A stretch of 22,180 nucleotides of DNA from Zygnema circumcarinatum (Eukaryota > Streptophyta > Zygnematophyceae > Zygnematales > Zygnemataceae). Positions 1 through 9,613 of the stretch are shown one piece after another (the first letter of the stretch is position 1; each line of letters begins with the position of its first letter). Position numbers and translations under genes: made by a program. The notes under the pieces are model-generated. The model did no database searches, had not been told where the DNA came from, and saw only the letters and a program-made list of their open reading frames with translations. The DNA lies in assembly GCA_037447605.1 (NCBI GenBank), contig CM074822.1, forward strand, positions 85,492 through 107,671, given 5' to 3'.

Positions 1-42
1 GCACGGGCATGAGCGGCAACGACCAGCAGAGGGCAAAACCAC

Positions 43-141
43 CTCTTCGTGGGCGGCAAGCTCGGCGAGGCCCGTAGCAAAGGCCATGCGCGCCTTGTTA
101 TATTGCTCGAGCAGCTGCACCACAGAGCGGCTGGACTCCGC
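43..141 (-). CDS. Inverted partial copy of SPAG6 first exon (left palindrome arm)
   Basis: Mirror image of 1887-1985, with the same peptide on the minus strand (VVQLLEQYNKAR core) and the same putative donor. It would be exon 1 of a head-to-head second SPAG6 copy if the palindrome is real and continues leftwards, or an artefact if the assembly folded back on itself. Nothing beyond 42 bp of the following intron is visible, so a full second gene cannot be claimed. Confidence 0.45.
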
Positions 142-227
142 ATCACGTCGCCCGCCCGGCTGCGGCGGCGAGGGCGAGGGCGACGGAAGCGGCGAAGTGG
201 GCGCCAGCCTGGCCACCTGTGCGCCTC

Positions 228-345
228 CTCGCGCCTCTCCCTCTCCCTCCTCCTCTCCCTCCCCCTCTCCCTCTTCCTCCTCTCCCTCTCCCCCTCCCTG
301 CACCTATCCACCTTTCTCCCTCTCCCTCACCCTCTCTCCCGCGGG
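228..345. repeat. CTCCCT-type low-complexity tract (left arm)
   Basis: Irregular (CTCTCC/CTCCCT)n pyrimidine tract, mirrored exactly at 1683-1800 as a purine tract. It is free of stop codons in several frames and creates Ser/Pro/Leu- or Glu/Arg-rich spurious reading frames on both strands. Confidence 0.85.
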
Positions 346-1014
346 GTGAGAGGGTCTCCGCCTGGAGTTCCTCGCTCCCTCAGGCGGGGGGGGGGCGGTT
401 CTATCCCGCTCCCCGCGGACGGACAGTTTTGCGGTCCAGCAACTCGGAACTGCCGGCGTTCCATGCAGTCGCGTCTTCCAATCAGCGCTCGCCACGTGGA
501 CAATTCACCCTCCGCTTTCTACCTTTTTGGAGAACCTAACGCCTAACGCCGACCTTTGTCCGTACACATTCCGAACATGTACGGTTGAGAGCCAGCGTGG
601 CAGCCATACCGTGAGTGGCGTCGAGAGGATCTTTCGCACCACGTGGTGGCGCATAATTGGATCAATTTTCATTTGTCGGTCACAAAGTTCTGCCGTGCTC
701 AAATAATTGGTGAGTATTTTTAGGAAAATGATACAGGCACCCCACTTTTTGGATATCCGCGCCCCCTTTCGGGAAAAAACTGTACTTTCATTTTGGCTAA
801 TCACGCCCCCCCTTGGATCTTTCGGTAGGAGAGATCGTGTAGACAATCGGACCCCGTGCCTCGCGCGCAGGATCCGACTGTGCACCGACGTACGGCGCCG
901 CGCATCGCGGCGTGGCCCGCGAGATGCGGCGAGCCTACGGAAACGTTGTCCTCACCTGACCCTTTTGGGTCGAGGTTGCTACGTGGCAGTCTACCATTGG
1001 TCCCTGGGGAACTG

Positions 1015-2027
1015 GCAGCTGGGCTGTCCAATGGTAGACTGCCACGTTGCAACCTCTGACCCAAAAGGGTCCGGTGAGGACAACTTTTCCTAGGCTCGAC
1101 GCATCTCGCGGGCCGCGCCGCGATGCGCGGCGCCGTACGTCGGTGCACAGTCGGATCCTGCGCGCGAGGCACGGGGTCCGATTGTCTACACGATCTCTCC
1201 TACCGAAAGATCCAAGGGGGGGCGTGATTAGCCAAAATGAAAGTACAGTTTTTTCCCGAAAGGGGGCGCGGATATCCAAAAAGTGGGGTGCCTGTATCAT
1301 TTTCCTAAAAATACTCACCAATTATTTGAGCACGGCAGAACTTTGTGACCGACAAATGAAAATTGATCCAATTATGCGCCACCACGTGGTGCGAAAGATC
1401 CTCTCGACGCCACTCACGGTATGGCTGCCACGCTGGCTCTCAACCGTACATGTTCGGAATGTGTACGGACAAAGGTCGGCGTTAGGCGTTAGGTTCTCCA
1501 AAAAGGTAGAAAGCGGAGGGTGAATTGTCCACGTGGCGAGCGCTGATTGGAAGACGCGACTGCATGGAACGCCGGCAGTTCCGAGTTGCTGGACCGCAAA
1601 ACTGTCCGTCCGCGGGGAGCGGGATAGAACCGCCCCCCCCCCGCCTGAGGGAGCGAGGAACTCCAGGCGGAGACCCTCTCACCCCGCGGGAGAGAGGGTG
1701 AGGGAGAGGGAGAAAGGTGGATAGGTGCAGGGAGGGGGAGAGGGAGAGGAGGAAGAGGGAGAGGGGGAGGGAGAGGAGGAGGGAGAGGGAGAGGCGCGAG
1801 GAGGCGCACAGGTGGCCAGGCTGGCGCCCACTTCGCCGCTTCCGTCGCCCTCGCCCTCGCCGCCGCAGCCGGGCGGGCGACGTGATGCGGAGTCCAGCCG
1901 CTCTGTGGTGCAGCTGCTCGAGCAATATAACAAGGCGCGCATGGCCTTTGCTACGGGCCTCGCCGAGCTTGCCGCCCACGAAGAGGTGGTTTTGCCCTCT
2001 GCTGGTCGTTGCCGCTCATGCCCGTGC
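1015..2027. repeat. Right arm of the ~2-kb palindrome
   Basis: This is the reverse complement of 1-1013 around a 27-nt unpaired centre (1001-1027, bounded by ccattgg and ccaatgg). The outer end (about 1887-1985) contains the first recognisable SPAG6 exon and the start of intron 1, so the real gene enters the palindrome. The rest is presumably the SPAG6 upstream region. Whether identity continues past 2027 cannot be seen, because its partner would lie left of the window. Confidence 0.97.
1683..1800. repeat. GGGAGA-type low-complexity tract (right arm)
   Basis: Purine-rich tract just upstream of the first SPAG6 exon, the mirror of 228-345. An open frame through it joins the SPAG6 frame but has no ATG before the conserved peptide, so the Glu/Gly-rich extension is unlikely to be translated from here. 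Confidence 0.85.
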
Positions 2028-5000
2028 ATTGAACAAGTTCTGTGAGAGTTCTGCCGGTCTTGTGGAGGCAGTATTCCCAATTTCATGGATTTCACTGTTG
2101 ATGGTTCGCCCTTCCTACTTTGCACGACGGTGTTTTTTTTCCCTTTTTTGTCTTTCGTTAGGTTCCAACTCGCTAGCTTTTTTCGTTGGACCGTCAAGTT
2201 CGAAAGCTATCGTTAGGCAACTTCTCCACAAGAGCCCTGACCAGATTGCTGCTTCCGTTTCCTTGTTTTGTTCCCCTAGGCCCCTTTAACACTTTTTGAC
2301 CAGTGCGTCTAGCCAGAAGGATGCATTTAGTGTGTATCTGAAAGAGAGCATCTGATGAATGGTATGTTGTCTGTTTTTTGCATGTTACAGAATCTGGAAT
2401 GTCTGCATTCCCTTGGAGCAATGATGCTGCTACAGCCGCTGCTTCAGGACAGCCTTCCATCAGTGCAGAATGCGGCCATTCTTGCAGTTGGTAGACTGGC
2501 TAATGCCAGCGAGGAGTGGGCCCGCGACCTTGTGCAGCGAGGCCTTCTTACACATCTCATTTTGACACTCAGGTGTGCACCCGCTTGAACGCTCAATTTA
2601 CAAATTCTCATGTATTCGGTCTTTGTGTCGGATAGCGTCACACGATAAAGAGTCATAAGTTAGTTATCGTTGACAAAACTCAAACGAAATTGGTTGACTC
2701 TGATTTAGGTCAGAAGTTAGCTGCTTACTTTTCTCGCCATTGATAACAAAGGTTTGTCTGCTGACTTGACCACTTGGCTGATTAGGGCATCTTTCCGACC
2801 TGTGCTGAGTTTCAGGTGGTGCTGTGAATTTGCAGCGCTCATCGGCAGCAGCGGAAGTCTGCGACCTTTGTGCTGAAGGGAGTGGCACGGCATCAGAGTT
2901 TGGTGCAGAATTTACTTGAAGCTGGCGCCATTCCGGCCCTTACAGACTGCTTGACTGATCCTCATGGGACAGTGAAAGAGACTTCCACGAGCGCTTTAGG
3001 GCACATGGTGCGTTGCCGCGAAGATATCGCACAGAGGGTGGTCGATACTGGTGGCCTTCGCCTCATGGCACTCAACATGCAGGTATTGCTGCTGCTGCCA
3101 AGCATCTCTCAACTCATACGGGCTCCTTCATGGAGGTGCTCTCTGTCGTTATGAGGCAGAAGAGCAAAGTTGGACTTCGACCTGTTTGTTGACATGTATG
3201 CATAATGCATGAGAGTGCCTCTTGAAGTATGGGAGAGTGGCGAGGTTCATATGCTGACGGGATGAGTATGGGGCAGGATTCTGAAGTCGCAGTGCAGCGG
3301 ATGTCATTATCCGTTGTTGGAGACATTGCAAAGCATAACGCCATGTTGGCCAACGAAGCTATGCAGGCGGGCGCACTGAGTGGAGGCATTGCGCTGCTTT
3401 CATCACCTGATGAGAGGGTGAAGCGTCAGGTTTGTTTAAATCTCATGCTCAGCCACTGGGATCTTCAGACGAGGGAAGCTCAGGAGGTCCAATTGATGGA
3501 CACTCTTTCCCCCTTTGTTTTCCGCAATTGCTGTTGTAGACTGCTTTAAATGTGAGAAATTAATTGAACAGCAAAACGTGTTCTGGTGTTTTCAATCTCT
3601 GGTTAAGTTCTTAAAGCCATTTACAGATTCGGAACCACTTCTGAGATGGGGTTTGAGGTTGGGGATGTTGAATTCGACAGGCCTGTATGTGTGTTGCTCA
3701 GATAGTGAAGCATGACGAGATTCTGGCACAGGTGCGCATCAGCTTCATGACTGCTAGACTGCTGCGCTCCATCCGGTATTCCCTCCTTGTTGTTTCACAC
3801 TCTTCTGTCACAATTCCATACCCATGGACGGGTCAGTTGCACATGGTTTGCTTATAACGAAATCTATCAAGTTATTATATTAAATACATCCTGTGCCGAA
3901 GAATTGTGGTGCTGTTGCAAGGGGTGACAAGTGGCCGAATGGTCTGGCAGGCAGCAGTCGACACAGAAGGTTTTCCAGCAGTGTTGGCCTGTCTGTCAGA
4001 CAAGGAGGAGAGCCTTCGTAGGAGTGCAGCCGCATTGGTCCGTGACATAGTACGGCAATCTCCTGCATTGGCGGAGCAGCTGAACTCCTGCGGGGCTGTT
4101 GGGCCCCTCATTTCCTATGTCATCCACTCTGATGGCCACCAGATGCTGCCAGGTGAGAGAGGACACTCATGGCCCAAACCCCTCCTTGTTTGCGAGCCTA
4201 CAAGGGCACCTGCTCTTAGGAAGATCACAGGAGCAGCTACAAGGGAAACAAGATATGCAAGATGATGAACAAGATATATAGATAACAAGATATATTGATG
4301 TACAAGGGTACATCCATGATGCGGATGGCCCAGAGGGCGTTCGTTTTCCCGCTCTCTCCAATCTGATTCCCTTGTGCTACTCGCGGGTGAAGTGAGTTGA
4401 GTTGAAGCAAGCATAGGCATGGGCACGAGGTGTGGTGGGCAGGCATCACTGCTCTCGGCTGCATGGCATGCTGCTCTGAGCAGGCGGCTCTGGCCATCAT
4501 CACCTCTACGGGAGTGCTGCAGCTGGCGAGTGCGCTGCGTGACTCGGCAGATGATGGTGTGAAGAGTGCGGCTGCGTGGGCCCTCGGCCACATCGGAGCT
4601 CACAGGTGCGCTCAAAGGACGAACCTGCTTCAAGATCGTTTTTTATCCTGGCATTATTAATAAACCAAAATAATCAACCATTACGTGATCAGATTCTAGG
4701 TTAGCAGCAAAACGCTGTTTCGGGGAGCCTCGCTGCATGTGACAGCACGCTCCGTTTTGTCCTCAGTCTTGCCCAGCACTGAATGCTTGAGCAGGCCTGC
4801 CCCATCTAGGGTTGGAGGGTCTAGCCTCTCCATTTGCTCAACTGAACTGGGTTAGCTTGTTGGGCTTTGTGAATGAGGTCAGCGCGGGACACGCAAGGGG
4901 AGTTGCAAAGGATGGCGGTCTGACGGCCCTCATGGGAGCCATGGAGGCGGGGGGCAGCAGCGAGGGCCTCCGCCAAAAATGTCGCAAGTCTCTTCTTGGA

Positions 5001-5602
5001 GTGGTTGGTCGCCTCATGCATGTGGTGCCCTTGGCAGCTCTTCTTCAGGTGGGCATGGTGGACAGAACCCCCCTTGTGCATGCTGAGGAACAAGGGGCAT
5101 GCTTGATATAGCCCTTACTGTTGATCCTCTTGTAGTGAAGGTGAGACCTGTTTGCTGATTCGGCCGTTGTTGTGTTTGGCAGAGGGAGAACTTGCCTCTC
5201 CAGATTTTGGAGAAGGTGCTGCAGCAGACTGCTTTTGTTATCAGCAGAGATCCGGCCACTGCCGCCGCGTTTGAGATGTTGGGAGGATTTCTGCGGATAG
5301 AACATCTGCGGGAGCAGTTGACGGATGTGCGGCAGAATGCGTGCAATGGACAGCTGCATGAGATGGAGATGTTTTGGGCGAGCATCAGTGACCATTTCGA
5401 CACCATCATGAGCTGCCGATCCGGCGCTGAAAAATGGTCAGAGGATAATCACAGTCGCCATGTCCGAACCCAGTCACTTCCGTCACTAGAGAAAGCCCTG
5501 TCCCTGTCCCTGCCCCTGCCGCTGCCCCCTGGGCATCATGCTCCTTCAAGCTTGCCACCCAAGGAGAAGCTGGAATTCAGCCACAGTGTGCGCATGCCGT
5601 AG
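1885..5602 (+). CDS. SPAG6: SPAG6/PF16-like armadillo-repeat axonemal protein, 9 exons
   Basis: Armadillo-repeat protein of the flagellar central apparatus (PF16 in Chlamydomonas, SPAG6 in animals), needed for central-pair stability and motility. Exons in phase: about 1887-1985, 2391-2572, 2836-3082, 3277-3429, 3681-3731, 3951-4152, 4443-4605, 4883-5048, 5183-5602 (stop TAG). The joined product is about 560 aa. It aligns without gaps to remembered SPAG6 over the repeats, with landmarks VVQLLEQYNKAR, AILAVGRLAN, ATFVLKGVARH, VVGDIAKH, HQMLPGITALG and AAAWALGHIG. The tail after the repeats is longer than usual and ends Leu/Pro-rich. Exon 5 is only 51 nt. The start is unresolved: ATG at 1885 lies one base out of frame with the conserved peptide, while the frame itself has no early ATG. 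Either one base is missing or an upstream exon supplies the start (a pyrimidine-rich acceptor ends near 1870). Its presence implies flagellated cells. Confidence 0.93.
4247..4312. repeat. Degenerate ACAAGATAT repeat in a SPAG6 intron
   Basis: Several imperfect copies of an AT-rich word (acaagatat and variants) within the intron between exons 6 and 7 (4153-4442). It contrasts with the GC-rich exons; no function is suggested. Confidence 0.5.
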
Positions 5603-5801
5603 CTTTCATTGGACACATCCCGATCATTACTCTGTTCATGTCCATTCTTAGCGTTGTATTTATATGTAAATTTCTTGGGGAGATGGACATAAGCCGCCTT
5701 CCCCGCCCCTCCCATCCCTTCCCCCGAAAGGCTGGCACGTCACGTTGCGTCACGACATGTCACACTGTGTCACGTCACGCCCCTCTCGCCCCTTCATTTT
5801 G

Positions 5802-5807
5802 AATAAA
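5802..5807 (+). terminator. Candidate poly(A) signal for SPAG6
   Basis: AATAAA lies 200 bp after the SPAG6 stop and is followed by A-rich sequence. The TGTAA at 5665, a signal used by many green algae, is an alternative. Confidence 0.45.
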
Positions 5808-5882
5808 ATCTGACAAGCAAAAAAAAGCGTATTTAGCCAAAAAAGGTGTGTAAATAGCATTTCCATATTTATAAACTAGAAT

Positions 5883-5888
5883 TTTATT
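5883..5888 (-). terminator. Candidate poly(A) signal for cyclin T
   Basis: AATAAA on the minus strand, about 600 bp after the cyclin T stop codon. The resulting 3' UTR would be long, so a nearer unrecognised signal is possible. Confidence 0.3.
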
Positions 5889-6484
5889 TTTGCGCTTGCG
5901 ACCATCCCTAGTCGCCATACAGCTCCAGATCTGTGCGAAATCAATACGGTAGGACGGCCCCGATTGTCGAGTCTACTCTCTCTTGCGACGAGACATGTGT
6001 TGGCATCGATCTCACGATGGCGATGCCCTCGAATGTGAATGAACTTCTTGCTATCAAATGCAGTTTGCTTGGAAGAGGCAAATGGTCGCCCCTGCATTTC
6101 AGCACACCCCTGTCACACAATTGTTGAGCGCCTTCATGAGAAGATTCGTATTCCATGATAACAACTTTTTCCAACGGGGCTATTTCACAGACGACAGACA
6201 GACGGACAGACAATGGACAACGATCCAAAACAACGAAACCTCGGCAGCGCTGCCTGCTCTATTCATAGCAGTCCTTTCTGCCCATCTCAGATCCAAGCAA
6301 TCCTGTTGATAGGACCGCATGTCCCGCCTCTCCTCCTGCAATTCAGCCAGTGCGCCCCACTACGCGGTGTTGAGGTAAACACATACACTAACCGTTCAGC
6401 CTGCGGGTTCAAAAGTGCGGACTCTTGATTGCCCCTATACAAAGCAAATACCAGAAGCACAACTTGGGCGTTTCGGCGCTTCAC

Positions 6485-9327
6485 TCATGAGAACTTTGAT
6501 CTCCTGATTGACTGCTCTTTTGGAGGGCTTCCTTCATCCCGCTGTCGATGCCTATCCTTATCGAGTTCTCGTTCCCGGTGGCGATCACGCCCGTGAGAAT
6601 AGGCCCGCATAGGAGCACCCTGTCCTCTGCTGCTTTGCCGCCAACTGTCCAACGGCTCCTTCCCCGCCTTTCGTAGCCCCACTTCACCTCGAACAGGTGG
6701 ACTTGAAGGCCCTTCACCCTCTGGAAGCTCTCCTTCCTCTACTGCCTCGTCCCCTCCTCGTCGTGAGACCTCCGGACTTCTCTGCTTGGGCAAAACATGC
6801 GGCGGATTTCCTTCCGTATCAGAACGATTACCCTCGTCACGCCACCGCATGTCTCTCCCTTCTTGGCTGTCTGCCTCTCCTTGAATTCCCCCTCGCGCTG
6901 CTTGAAAATCGTCTACCTTTATACCCTCTGTTTCTTCACCACTCCGCGGGCGACTGCTAGCAGTCCTGCGACCCACTCCATTAATGTTCTCATCCACACT
7001 TCCAGTCTCGCACTCTGGGAGGGTGGTAAGCGCTGAGGGCTCTCCAAGGGGCATAGGCAACAAGCCCTGCACTCCTTTCCTTACCTTAGACTTTGTACCC
7101 CTTTCTTTGACAGGGCCCCCCAGTTCAACTTCATCCAATAGCTCCCACGCGCGTTGCTGCTCCTCGTCGGCCTCATCTTCGTCCTGTTCGCTTTCACCCT
7201 TTACCAGCTCACTCCTTTGTTCACTTGGTCCAGTCTCAATTACCCTCGTTCCTACCACCTTACGTCTTTCAAACTCCTTACGCCAACCCCTCTCATCCTC
7301 CAAGGTGGATTCCTCCCGTTTCCGCTTTCCCCCTTCACCCGTTTTTGAAGGTGAAACACTATGCAATCCACCCCCACTTTGGTCCGCTTCCCCATTTCTG
7401 CCTCCCGATTCAGGTGGGGAAACGGATTGCAGCGCTTGGGGTGCCCGTTCAACCCCTCCCCCTTCACTGTCCAAACTCATCGCATCATCCTCATCCAGTG
7501 AAACCCCATTTGCCTCATCAGTTGTGCGATTCTCTTTTATCGGCTGTGCATCCGACCTCTGCCAAGACGAACTTTCAGACAATGAAGGACCGTAACCTTG
7601 CTCTCCTGTGGAAGGGGTCGGCCGTCCGAACGCACGTGGGGTGGCAAGTGGACCGTTGACGGAAACAGAGTCAGGCTTTGGCCGGGAAGAGTGAGCAGTG
7701 TGGCCATTGCTCTGCTGCAGAAGGGGAGCAGAGGATGCACGAGGGGGTCCTTTTGAAGGAGGAGCAGCAGCATTGCTGCTTGGAATGCTTCCACGAGAAG
7801 CACCTTTTGACTGCTCATAGAGCTCAAGCATCTGGCTGCTTACCTCTGCAGACGCAACTCGGGGAGAACATTCAGCAGAGGCTATTGTTTTGTCAAACTC
7901 TGTCCTGGACAGGGAAGAGATATGCTTGCCCAGTTTGCGATCCTCACCTTTGAGCTGACTTTCTGTCACGTCAAACCCATGGAAGCCTTTCTGATCCGTC
8001 GAAGGCGGCAACTTGATGCGCAAGAATTTAGCGGCCAAAAAGATAGCTCCTGCAGCAATTTGATGCGGCCGGAACTGTAGGCACAGTGATGTGCGCAATC
8101 TGTATGCCCGTCCCCATGGGCAGTCATAAGAACCCTTCCAGCAGGGTATTTAGGGCTTTTAGGGTTTTTAAGGTTTTTTGGGTTTTTAGGGTTGCGAAAT
8201 GTGGACAGCCGTGGTTACTGCAAAAAGGGTCGGAAATGTTCCTACCCGTCATTCACAAAGTTCCACGCCACCTGTGCCAGTGCTTGCTGCGCAGCCCCTA
8301 TCCTGCGCACCGCGGCGACCAGAGGACGGTACGGATGCAGCACATTCAAATCGAAGCCGAGGGTGGTAAGCAGCAGCCGCTCGCCCACCAAGACCAGCTC
8401 GCGCTGCTCCTCGTAGTGCTCCTGCCAACCCTGCCCTCCTACTCCCCTCAATGTGGCTGCGCTGCTAATGAGTAGAAACAATTGCATCAGCAGAATAATT
8501 TTTTCTATCTGAAGCCGTTTAGGTTAGAAAAGGTTTAAACAAATGCCCCTCAAGTGTGACCGGGGTAAGCAGCCAGAGCTTAAAGGGCAGAGAGAAGAGG
8601 CACCTTTTGACGAATGCGGGCCAGGGCTTCAGGGTCCTTTTTGGTCTGGACCTCATGTGCGGTTGTAATCACGTCCTTGAGAGGCCGGGGAGTCTCTTCC
8701 ACCTTCCCGGCGAGGAACATACACACAGTCGCAATCGTCTGCACACACATGAGCTAGCCCTTCGGTCCACTGCGTCTGTCGCAGACGCAAACACGCACAG
8801 CTGAATTTCATGACGCGCCAAAAATTCATTCATTGAGGCTGTGAGCTGCACCAAAAGTGCTTGAACAGAGCTAGCAGAAAGCGGTGGCATGGAGAAGGCG
8901 GAGCCCTCACAAAGCGGTCATTCCGAAGGTGCGACTGGCGCAGGAAGAAGCGATGACAGAACACAATGGCCGTGGCGATTGTGATCTGCGGCCTGCAGCC
9001 AACCGAGCGCCGCTGCCACTGCTTGGGTCCATCCCTCCAAACCCTAATCCTGACAGGCTGCCCAGCTGCTGCGCGCTGAGAGCGAGGAGGCCACTCCCCC
9101 CCCGGCACTCACACTTTGAGGCGCATGCCGAGGTCCTGCAGGAAGGTGCAGTAGGAGCGCCGCAGATACGTCTCGCGCTTGGCGTCCATGCCGTCCGCGC
9201 GCGAGGGCGACCGCCTCTCGAGCTCCTCGCGCGCAAAGTACCACTGCTGGGCGCAGTCCTCCTCGTCCTCCCTCTCCAGCGCGCCCACAACCTCCGCCGC
9301 CAGCGGGTCCGCCGCCATGGCCGCCAT
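6485..9327 (-). CDS. CYCT: Plant-type cyclin T (P-TEFb subunit), 6 exons
   Basis: Regulatory partner of a CDK9-type kinase that phosphorylates the RNA polymerase II tail in transcription elongation; nuclear. Exons in transcript order: 9327-9113, 8992-8911, 8738-8604, 8421-8246, 8099-7948, 7845-6485. All phases match and the product is 706 aa. The N-terminal ~255 residues are the cyclin box region, with highly conserved blocks [85 protein letters not shown] and SQMLELYEQ. The remaining ~450 residues are disordered Ser/Glu/Arg/Lys-rich sequence ending in a His/Arg/Asp-rich stretch, longer than I recall for land-plant cyclin T. Start: first ATG of two (9327, 9318), opening MAAMAAD. Intron 5 (7947-7846) is 102 nt, a multiple of three with no stop, so its retention would add 34 residues. 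Confidence 0.95.
7846..7947 (-). other. Stop-free 102-nt intron 5 of cyclin T
   Basis: The intron begins GTGAGG after AAAG and ends CTGCAG. Splicing restores the conserved run [16 protein letters not shown]. Retention keeps the frame open and inserts 34 unrelated residues at the end of the cyclin box. The family alignment favours splicing. Confidence 0.8.
8149..8194. repeat. Interstitial telomere-like tract in cyclin T intron 4
   Basis: A degenerate run of TTTAGGG-like words (tttagggc, ttttaggg, tttttaggg) inside the intron 8245-8100. The units are irregular, so this resembles a short insertion or telo-box cluster rather than a true telomere. It is consistent with a plant/green-algal telomere type. 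Confidence 0.7.
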
Positions 9328-9541
9328 GGCCGCCTACACGCGGAGCCCCTCCCGCCCGGCGCCTTCCCCTCTCCGCCCGCGGGGGGAGGCCGCCACGTGG
9401 CAGCGCCCGTCCGCCTGGCGAGCCGCGGTATCGGCGTGATCCGGTACGGACGCAATGTATCGAAACTATTGACTGTATCGACCATATCGTGCGCGTATCA
9501 GAGCGATACTCGCGATACGCCGAAGCCAGAGCCGCCCTCCG

Positions 9542-9613
9542 GTCAATGCAATGCAATGCACTGCAATACTTTGGGGCATGGGGCATGGCATGTTATGGCA
9601 TGGCATGGCATGG
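9542..9613. repeat. GCAAT and CATGG short tandem repeats
   Basis: Copies of GCAAT (9543-9567) are followed by GGCATG/CATGG pentamers (9574-9613). The CATGG word recurs as the large minisatellite at 18522-18927 upstream of the other minus-strand gene. Confidence 0.8.

Larger units (their letters stand above)
1..1013. repeat. Left arm of a ~2-kb palindrome
   Basis: Base n in this arm pairs with base 2028-n in 1015-2027. The match holds at every place I compared, including a 10-G run (386-395 against a 10-C run near 1633-1642), the GGGAGA-type low-complexity tract and the window's first seven bases (pairing with 2021-2027). Differences are confined to about the inner 110 bp. The arm reaches base 1, so its true outer end lies outside the window. 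It holds an inverted copy of the first SPAG6 exon near its outer end and promoter-like words (CACGTG, GTACGG, CCATTGG) towards the centre. No independent gene was recognised; open frames in the arm mirror each other and look non-coding. Confidence 0.97.
5603..6484. other. Convergent 3' region between SPAG6 and cyclin T
   Basis: The 3' ends of two genes face each other here. Visible contents: a TGTAA word at 5665-5669; a short cluster of CGTCAC/TGTCAC words at about 5737-5780; AATAAA at 5802-5807 on the plus strand; its counterpart on the minus strand at 5883-5888; and a short GACA-rich run near 6191-6215. Open frames of up to 95 codons have no recognisable similarity, and no RNA gene was seen. 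Confidence 0.7.

Noticed and set aside
707-1321. Pair of 128-codon frames crossing the palindrome centre
   Set aside because: The similar start is due to symmetry. The two frames diverge by frameshift in the inner region, which argues against selection on protein sequence. No transposase or other motif is seen.
1482-1979. 165-codon frames, identical in both palindrome arms
   Set aside because: The identity follows from the palindrome, and the peptide is a Ser/Leu/Pro translation of the CTCCCT tract. They lie antisense to the first SPAG6 exon.
1-2027. Palindrome as a DNA transposon with terminal inverted repeats
   Set aside because: The arms meet almost without a spacer, there is no internal gene and no target-site duplication can be seen. 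The outer end contains a real host exon.
3430-3549. Read-through of SPAG6 exon 4 (VCLNLMLS) as coding
   Set aside because: It resembles the family superficially, but splicing at 3429 to a 51-nt exon at 3681 restores an ungapped alignment over the next repeat.
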